Source: Phoronis ovalis
Taxonomy: Eukaryota; Phoronida; Phoronidae
Assembly (NCBI GenBank): GCA_028565635.1
Contig: JAOXYB010061056.1
Coordinates: 1 to 24,969, forward strand
DNA length: 24,969 nt
Direction: 5' to 3'
The notes under the pieces are model-generated. The model had not been told where the DNA came from, searched no databases, and saw only the letters and a list, made by a program, of their open reading frames with translations. Of this stretch, positions 19,901 to 24,969 are shown one piece after another. Each line of letters opens with the position of its first letter. Position 1 is the stretch's first letter. A program made the position numbers and the translations under genes.

Positions 19901-22819
19901 GATGTGGCTGTATAAGATACTGTCAATCCAATATAAATTAAACATTGCTTTTGGTGTTAGCTTACTTCTGCACTCAACAAGGTACCCTCCAACATACTTT
20001 TAATATCCGATTTTATTATTATTTAGATGGCTATAATGGAAACAGTGATGACTGCTGTTTATGACAGATTCCCCCATTTACGCTCGAAGAAAACATTTGT
20101 TGTACTTGGGATAAGTATCTGTGGTTTTGCTGGTGGACTCATGTTGACTAGCCAGGTCAGTAATGTTTAAAAACAATTATGATTACTATAGTTATAATCC
20201 ACGCTCAAGCACGTTGATCGGTTGTGTAGCTCTACTGCTGCACTAAACTACTTTATATCTAAATTAAACAAAAATCTGCGTCTGGCGTGTTTTGACCTAC
20301 TACATGATGTCAAAGCAAGTTCTTTGTATCCAACAATTACAGTTGAATCCCAGGAAAATGGGATTTCCTCTTGTAATTTTTGTGTTCGAAATGAATTGGT
20401 AAATAAATGCAGGTATCCTCATTAAGTGGGAAATTTGTGTAGAATTTCTTTTTCAGATAGATTTTCTTGTATGCATAGTTTTAACATTTCACAACCTCTG
20501 TAGTTGACCATATTGAACCTATAGCATACTAATAATAATACTAGTTACTATTTTGAATAGTGTGTCTGTGTACTGCATATTACCTGTACATAATAGATTT
20601 CATTTTCTTTGCAGGGTGGCATGTACATGTTACAGTTAATGGATACATATGCCGCCAGTTGGAGTGTGTTTGTTATGGCAATTACTGAAAGCGTAATTAT
20701 TGGATGGATTTATGGTAGGTTTGTTTGCATATTGTAACCGGCATCAGCGCTGCATTTAGCAAGCTAAGCATTACTGAAGAAACTATCATCATGGTAAATT
20801 ATATTTGTGTTTGATTGGCAAAATTAACAGAAAGAATTAAAATGACTTTGCAAATAGCTGTTGATTGTCCTCCTTATTGTTTTATTGTTGCATGCAATTG
20901 TAAACTGATTTATCCTAATGATTTTCAGAAAGATTTTCTTGTCTTTGTATTTAAGAGTGTTATTCTCCAAAAAAAATAAACATGTTCCATATGTTCAAAG
21001 ACGGGGTAATTCGCCCATTTCCTTTGTGATGCCAATTCGACTGTGAGACTGCTAAAATTTGTTATTTCACAAGCAGAAGAATCCCAATGCTGATTACAAT
21101 ACCGGTCTTGTAGGTAGTGAAAGATTTTGTAAAAATATTGAAGAAATGATTGGTGAAAGAAGCAGAGCTTTTCATTACATCTTCATGGTTTTTTGGAGAT
21201 TTCTGAGTCCAGCTACATTATTGGTAAGTAGATAGTTTAGTTTTAAATATTAAAAAAAGGTATATCATGTATATCAAGATGTTATTTTAGTACATTTCTT
21301 CTACTCACTTCAGGGGCAGATTCAAAAGGTTGTTCAGAAATGAACTCAGCTTATCAACTTATTCGCACTTTATACTTTGAAGTAAATTTTTTGGAACAGT
21401 TAAACGAAGGTAAAAGGTAATAAAAAGGTACTAACATAAGAATTATGAAAAATTACTCTACTTATTTTTTCACATGATTATGTAATAGCAAGGAGGTCAT
21501 TTAGGTAAAAATTCACTTTTACAAAACAAACTTCAAAAACTACAATTCAACACACTGTACAGATACAAAGCTGAAACTTGGTTGAAATTTACTTGAGGCT
21601 AAGCCAGACCCTCGTTACTGTTTAAATAAAAATTAGTGAAAAATCAAAACATGAACATATAAATCGAAAACCTCTACAGATACTAACCTGAAACTTTGCC
21701 ACAACTTACTTTCAACGGGGATTTTTAAAATGTTGCTCCATTTTTAAATAACGTGCTTTTAAATATATGGGTGAAACTTCTGGCTGTTGAATTTTGAAGG
21801 GTGATAACTTTTGAATAACCAAAATTTTAAAAATATGAATTAAAAACAGTACACTCCACCTTAACTTAGTAATATCCTAGCCATTAGCATACAGTGCCAA
21901 ACTATTCAGAGAATCTTGTTCAATGTTTAACAAAGTAACTTAGTTGCTGTCACTGTAAGAGAATATTTGTGATAATTATCTGTCTTTTTTCAGTTTTTGT
22001 TGATCTTTAACTGGATTCAATACAAGCCTATGGAGTATGGCAAATATGTTTATCCTATGTGGGCAAATGCTATCGGATGGATTTTGGCTTTTGTTCCTAT
22101 TATCATCATCGTATCTTTTGGGATACGTAAAATATATCTTGCTCCACCAGAGCCTATTCTGCAAGTATGTATGGATTTTTTAGCTGTTTTACACTGTTGT
22201 TACTCGGTTGCAAAGTAGTTTTATAGCAGAAAATGCAGTTTACGCATAATAGGTGTAATGCAGCTTGTTCATGTGTGCCACTTTGTTTTCAAGTCATTCT
22301 CTGTGTATTTGGTTTGCAACATGGAACTAGATTTTGTTGAGGTGCTCCACAGTAATATCCACATGTGGCTTTTGTACTTGTATTCCAATGTGATTTTTCA
22401 AGTCAAGTGCAATGTACAATTATATAGAAACAAAGGTTTTTTGCTATCTGTAATAGCAGATTAACCTTCTAATAAACAGTATTACTGCACAAGCTATTTG
22501 TATTGTGGATAACCACTTTAGTGCCTTTTTATCTACAATTACTCCGGCTGTAGCTATCTGAAATTGTGATTATCATGGATGAGCTCCTATTTGATCACAT
22601 TACTTGGACATCATAGAATTTGTTTTGAAATTTATACAATAAATGTTTTCCTTACAGAAACTATGTCATTTGTTAAAGCCTACATTTGACTGGGGTCCAG
22701 CTAATAAACAATGTCAGTATTCACAAGCTGCCATCACAATGCAAGTAAAGGATGAGGATGCACGCAAAAATTTCAATGTTGTACTAACATTTGATGATGA
22801 TGATGAAGAGAAAGCGTAA
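7997..22819 (+). CDS. SLC6-family Na+/Cl- dependent transporter, glycine-transporter-like, 15 coding exons, complete
   Basis: Exons: 7997-8056, 15268-15544, 16181-16315, 16871-17014, 17331-17487, 17700-17832, 18275-18409, 18850-18953, 19357-19481, 19706-19818, 20027-20155, 20615-20714, 21114-21223, 21994-22164, 22658-22819. Together they encode 684 residues, ending at TAA. A Ser-rich cytosolic N-tail precedes TM1 with [14 protein letters not shown] (92-105); Gly in place of the monoamine Asp argues against an amine transporter. TM2 has [14 protein letters not shown] and TM3 has LYYN. The EL2 disulfide pair is C198/C207, with glycosylation sites N220, N226, N231 and N246. TM6 is [12 protein letters not shown] and TM7 has N391 and S395. 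The C-tail contains DWGPA and ends DDDDEEKA. Twelve TMs are expected; the family couples uptake of small amino acids to Na+ and Cl-. The motifs [16 protein letters not shown] and DWGPA fit GlyT1/GlyT2 (SLC6A9/SLC6A5) best. F119 and G459 depart from other SLC6 members. Exon 1 is inferred from frame fit and spacing; other exons are firm. Confidence 0.92.
8970..9283. mobile_element. MITE-like element with poly-G/poly-C ends, inverted repeats and internal 33-bp tandem units
   Basis: The left end has nine Gs followed by GCAGTCAATAT...GCATGTTCCAACA (8981-9015). The right end (9231-9281) is its inverted copy with about four mismatches and one indel, ending in fourteen Cs. AAAAATGT occurs directly outside both ends (8962-8969 and 9284-9291), a candidate 8-bp target-site duplication. 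The interior carries units GGGTGTATTTTTTnCAGAAnnTCACTTCnTTA starting at 9115, 9145, 9178 and 9211. No transposase is encoded; overlapping short open frames here are shadows. An 8-bp duplication would fit hAT- or P-like mobilisation, which is inference. Confidence 0.75.
10878..10897. repeat. (TA)10 microsatellite
   Basis: Ten uninterrupted TA dinucleotides followed by an A run, within SLC6 intron 1. Confidence 0.9.
14031..14193. repeat. Weak inverted repeat in SLC6 intron 1
   Basis: GGCAGGCGACAAAA at 14031-14044 is roughly inverted at 14179-14193 (TTTTGTCTCGCCTAC, with a 2-nt insertion). TCCGTTA also occurs on both sides in direct orientation. It may be a decayed palindromic element. There is no coding content. 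Confidence 0.3.
16479..16754. mobile_element. Second repeat with the GGGATGTGCCGC head and a CCCCGGGGGG end
   Basis: GGGATGTGCCGC at 16479-16490 is identical to the head of the repeat at 24897-24908. The right side (about 16690-16754) carries an inverted, diverged copy of the head: its reverse complement reads GGGGTACTTTG... then GTAGGGGTGTGTGGCAC. It ends in CCCCGGGGGG (16745-16754). Between the ends, units of the type GTGGATCTGGTTTTTGAC start at 16495, 16525 and 16558 (period 30-33). The element lies in SLC6 intron 3 and has no coding content. Confidence 0.55.
19210..19226. repeat. (CA)8 microsatellite
   Basis: Uninterrupted CA dinucleotides in SLC6 intron 8, about 130 bp before exon 9. 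Confidence 0.9.
19819..20026 (+). other. GC-AG intron (SLC6 intron 10)
   Basis: Exon 10 ends LGLGSQ with CAG followed by GCAAGT, and exon 11 starts ATGGCTATAATGGAA (MAIME) after ATTTAG. Only the GC donor keeps the family sequence in frame; the nearby GTTTTA would insert four bases and shift the frame. CAG|GCAAGT is the standard context for the rare GC-AG class spliced by the major spliceosome. Confidence 0.85.
21558..21711. repeat. Diverged direct repeat in SLC6 intron 13
   Basis: A segment with the form TACAGATACnAAnCTGAAACTT occurs at 21558-21594 and again at 21675-21711, offset 117 bp. The surrounding intron (21224-21993) is AT-rich with no exon. The pair may mark a decayed dispersed repeat. 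Confidence 0.4.
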
Positions 22820-23146
22820 CATGGACCCAAAACCTACCAGTAGTGAAAATAATTTCCCTAAACATAATAAGCATTCAAACAGAAATTCTCAGAATCTCGT
22901 CTTTGCTATGCAAAATCTCATCACGATTTGAGCAAATTCCATATTGGATGTTCACTGAGGATCTAGAATTCTCAGAAGTTGCAAAAGAATCCTCCGTGGA
23001 ATAATGCTTTAAATTTGTTACATCAGGTCATGCTTGTTATTTGTTAAGAGTGACATGATCGTGCCTTTTACGTGGGACATGGTTAAATCTGAATTAGTTT
23101 TTTGTTCAAAAATAACTTAAGGCAGCTATTTGTTTACTGTTTGCAT

Positions 23147-23154
23147 TGTAAATA
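23147..23154 (+). promoter_or_regulatory. PUF/Pumilio-type element TGTAAATA
   Basis: UGUAAAUA matches the Pumilio consensus UGUANAUA in the candidate 3' UTR. A second identical copy is at 23306-23313 and UGUAUAUA is at 23951-23958. Confidence 0.35.
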
Positions 23155-24772
23155 TATCTTGTACACGGATTTTCTAAGTAGAAACTGTAACAGACAGAAA
23201 AAATGTCCACTTTTTTTGGTGACATTCATCTATGGGAATTCGCATAAAGAATACAGCAGTTTGTTTGTCAATTTTAAAATATACTTTTGTTGTGCAGCAG
23301 TTTGCTGTAAATATGTCAAAATTGTGGTGGAGTTTGCTATCATAAAGTAAACTATGCCAATATTGTGCGAGAGTCCTTGCTAAAATATTAAAATACCAAT
23401 ATTGTGCAGAAATTGCTGAATTTTTCAGTTTGCCAAATGCTTATAATTGCGCATTCCAATATTTAAAGGAGCCAAATTAAAGCCAAAAATATTTATGTAT
23501 CTGCAATTAGAATTGCCTCTATCCGCATTTGTGCTGCATTTTTATTCACTATGTATTATGAAACTCTTTCATGTTTTAAGTTGCATATTGATTCAAAAGA
23601 GTTTTCAACTCCAAATTGTAACCAGTATTCCATATAAAGACATAAATTTTGTCTTTGCAACAATGGAAATTGAAAATATCTTTTATTTTTAAGTATTGTT
23701 AATGGGTTTCATTGATACTCGATGTGACAGAGAGTGTATCTTCTTACAAAGCACCTTGTACATGTATTTTAGTTTGGAGCTTTATTTGTACCTGTTGTTT
23801 TAGTGATGAATTGTTAAATTATTTATCTTTGTTCTTCATCATTATTTAAGTAAGGGTTAAGTATACTGGCATAATGTTGTTTGTAAGATGTGCAAGTCAT
23901 GATGTCATCAATATTGATAACACATCAGGATAATTGATACTTTTAGATTTTGTATATAAACGGCATAATCTGATAATAACGCCATCTCACCAATTCTTGA
24001 TCATTTCTGACTGTAACAGAAAAAAATGTTTTTAAATGTTGCCATTATGTGTTACCGGTGATTACCAAGTAATGATGCTGTATAGTTTACATAACTCATA
24101 AGACAGGTTTCTGCTTCAATGTTTTGTATATCTAGAATAGGAGGAAGTAGACGCCCATAGTGCCAATGGTAACATTATTTGTACGTGATTCTCTATGGAT
24201 GACTACTTTTTTGTTTGATTTTGTTGTTGTTTTGCTGGAGACCTTTAAGCAATTACTGTTATTATTATTATGGATGTATCAAATCATACATGTATTACGC
24301 AACAAAAGCAGCTCAATGTCTGGTACTATTTATGTAAGTTAATGTATATTATTCTTATTTATGGGTGACTAAGTTAATGTGACTGTGAAACATGTAATCC
24401 AGTTTTTAGTTTGTGGTGTTAGTGTACAGTTATCATTTTTTCCAATAGTTGAAGATGATAAAACAAATTATATGACACAGAAAAGAAAAAATTCTTTATT
24501 AGAAACATTGCTATTGTACATAAAGAATTCATCGCAATGTATCTTCACAGGCTTTCTTGGTATGGGGATCCTCGCTTCCGTTTTAAGAGTTCCACTCCTC
24601 CAACCTGCTTATGTATTGCATTTTGTACATAGTCAATTGGGATTCTTCCAAGTTACCTGCAAGCAGAGTATTTATTTTTCTCGCAATACCTCGATTGACT
24701 TGTGGACTTCTTTAACTCTGGGTCTTTTTACCAGCATTGTTCTCTTGAAATACAAGGTTCTGAGCTGTGTGT

Positions 24773-24786
24773 AATAAATAAATAAA
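24773..24786 (+). promoter_or_regulatory. Overlapping AATAAA polyadenylation signals
   Basis: AATAAATAAATAAA gives three overlapping canonical hexamers. It is the strongest such cluster downstream of the SLC6 stop codon, so mRNA cleavage about 10-30 nt later is likely. Confidence 0.6.
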
Positions 24787-24862
24787 TGCATTTTGAAAGA
24801 TCTAATGTTGTTTATATGTGAATTAATCGTGCATTTACAAAAAAATAATTGTTAAGCCTTCT

Positions 24863-24969
24863 CCGCGGGGGGGATACTCAAGGTTTTTTTACTACGGGGA
24901 TGTGCCGCGGAACCCAATCCAAAATGTTAGCTTGCGGTAGCAAACCCAATCCAAATTTTTTGAAATACA
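24863..24969. mobile_element. Third GGGATGTGCCGC-headed repeat, cut by the window end
   Basis: It begins CCGCGGGGGGGATACTCAAGG, followed by GGGATGTGCCGC at 24897-24908. Two copies of AACCCAATCCAAA then start at 24911 and 24943, a 32-bp period. The order of G-run, GATACTC, the head and about 32-bp units fits the element at 16479-16754. The right half is outside the window. Confidence 0.6.

Larger units (their letters stand above)
22820..24800 (+). other. Probable 3' UTR of the SLC6 gene
   Basis: From the TAA at 22817-22819 to the AATAAA cluster at 24773-24786 there is no splice-supported coding exon. The stretch is AT-rich and holds three PUF-type elements, a 12-bp direct repeat (CCAATATTGTGC at 23357 and 23396) and a 134-codon open frame without a recognised domain. 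An earlier cleavage site (for example after ATTAAA near 23475) is possible. Confidence 0.55.

Overview
This is animal nuclear DNA, AT-rich, with two intron-rich protein-coding genes arranged head to head. Both gene models are built from exact exon joins: every junction keeps frame, and the proteins match well-known families. Unusual repeats with G/C-run ends and a 'GGGATGTGCCGC' head, of a kind I associate with marine invertebrate genomes, suggest an invertebrate deuterostome (hemichordate, cephalochordate or echinoderm) or another marine invertebrate. The sequence alone does not fix the species.

Left part (1-7614): RUVBL2 (Reptin, an AAA+ ATPase) lies on the minus strand. Twelve coding exons are present, running from the ATG at 7614 down to 373. 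They encode 416 residues, from the N-terminus through Walker A, Walker B, sensor 1 and sensor 2. The last exon, roughly 45 residues, is off the left edge. Introns 1, 2 and 6 hold palindromic and tandemly repeated elements.

Middle (7615-7996): a 382-bp interval between the two start codons, probably a bidirectional promoter. It carries a CCAAT box, a CACGTG E-box and a TATCGATA motif. A YY1-type motif overlaps the RUVBL2 start codon.

Right part (7997-22819, 3' UTR to about 24.8 kb): a sodium/chloride-dependent neurotransmitter transporter of the SLC6 family, plus strand. It has fifteen coding exons and a predicted 684 residues, and is closest to the glycine transporter group. Its first coding exon is separated from the rest by a 7.2-kb intron containing a MITE-like element with poly-G ends. 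Intron 10 uses a GC-AG splice pair. The chloride-site tyrosine of TM2 is replaced by phenylalanine.

The two proteins do not share a pathway: one is a nuclear chromatin and complex-assembly ATPase, the other a plasma-membrane transporter. Their link is the shared promoter region. The most unusual non-gene signal is that at least five loci carry degenerate tandem units of about 30-33 bp, three of them within or next to elements with G/C-run ends.
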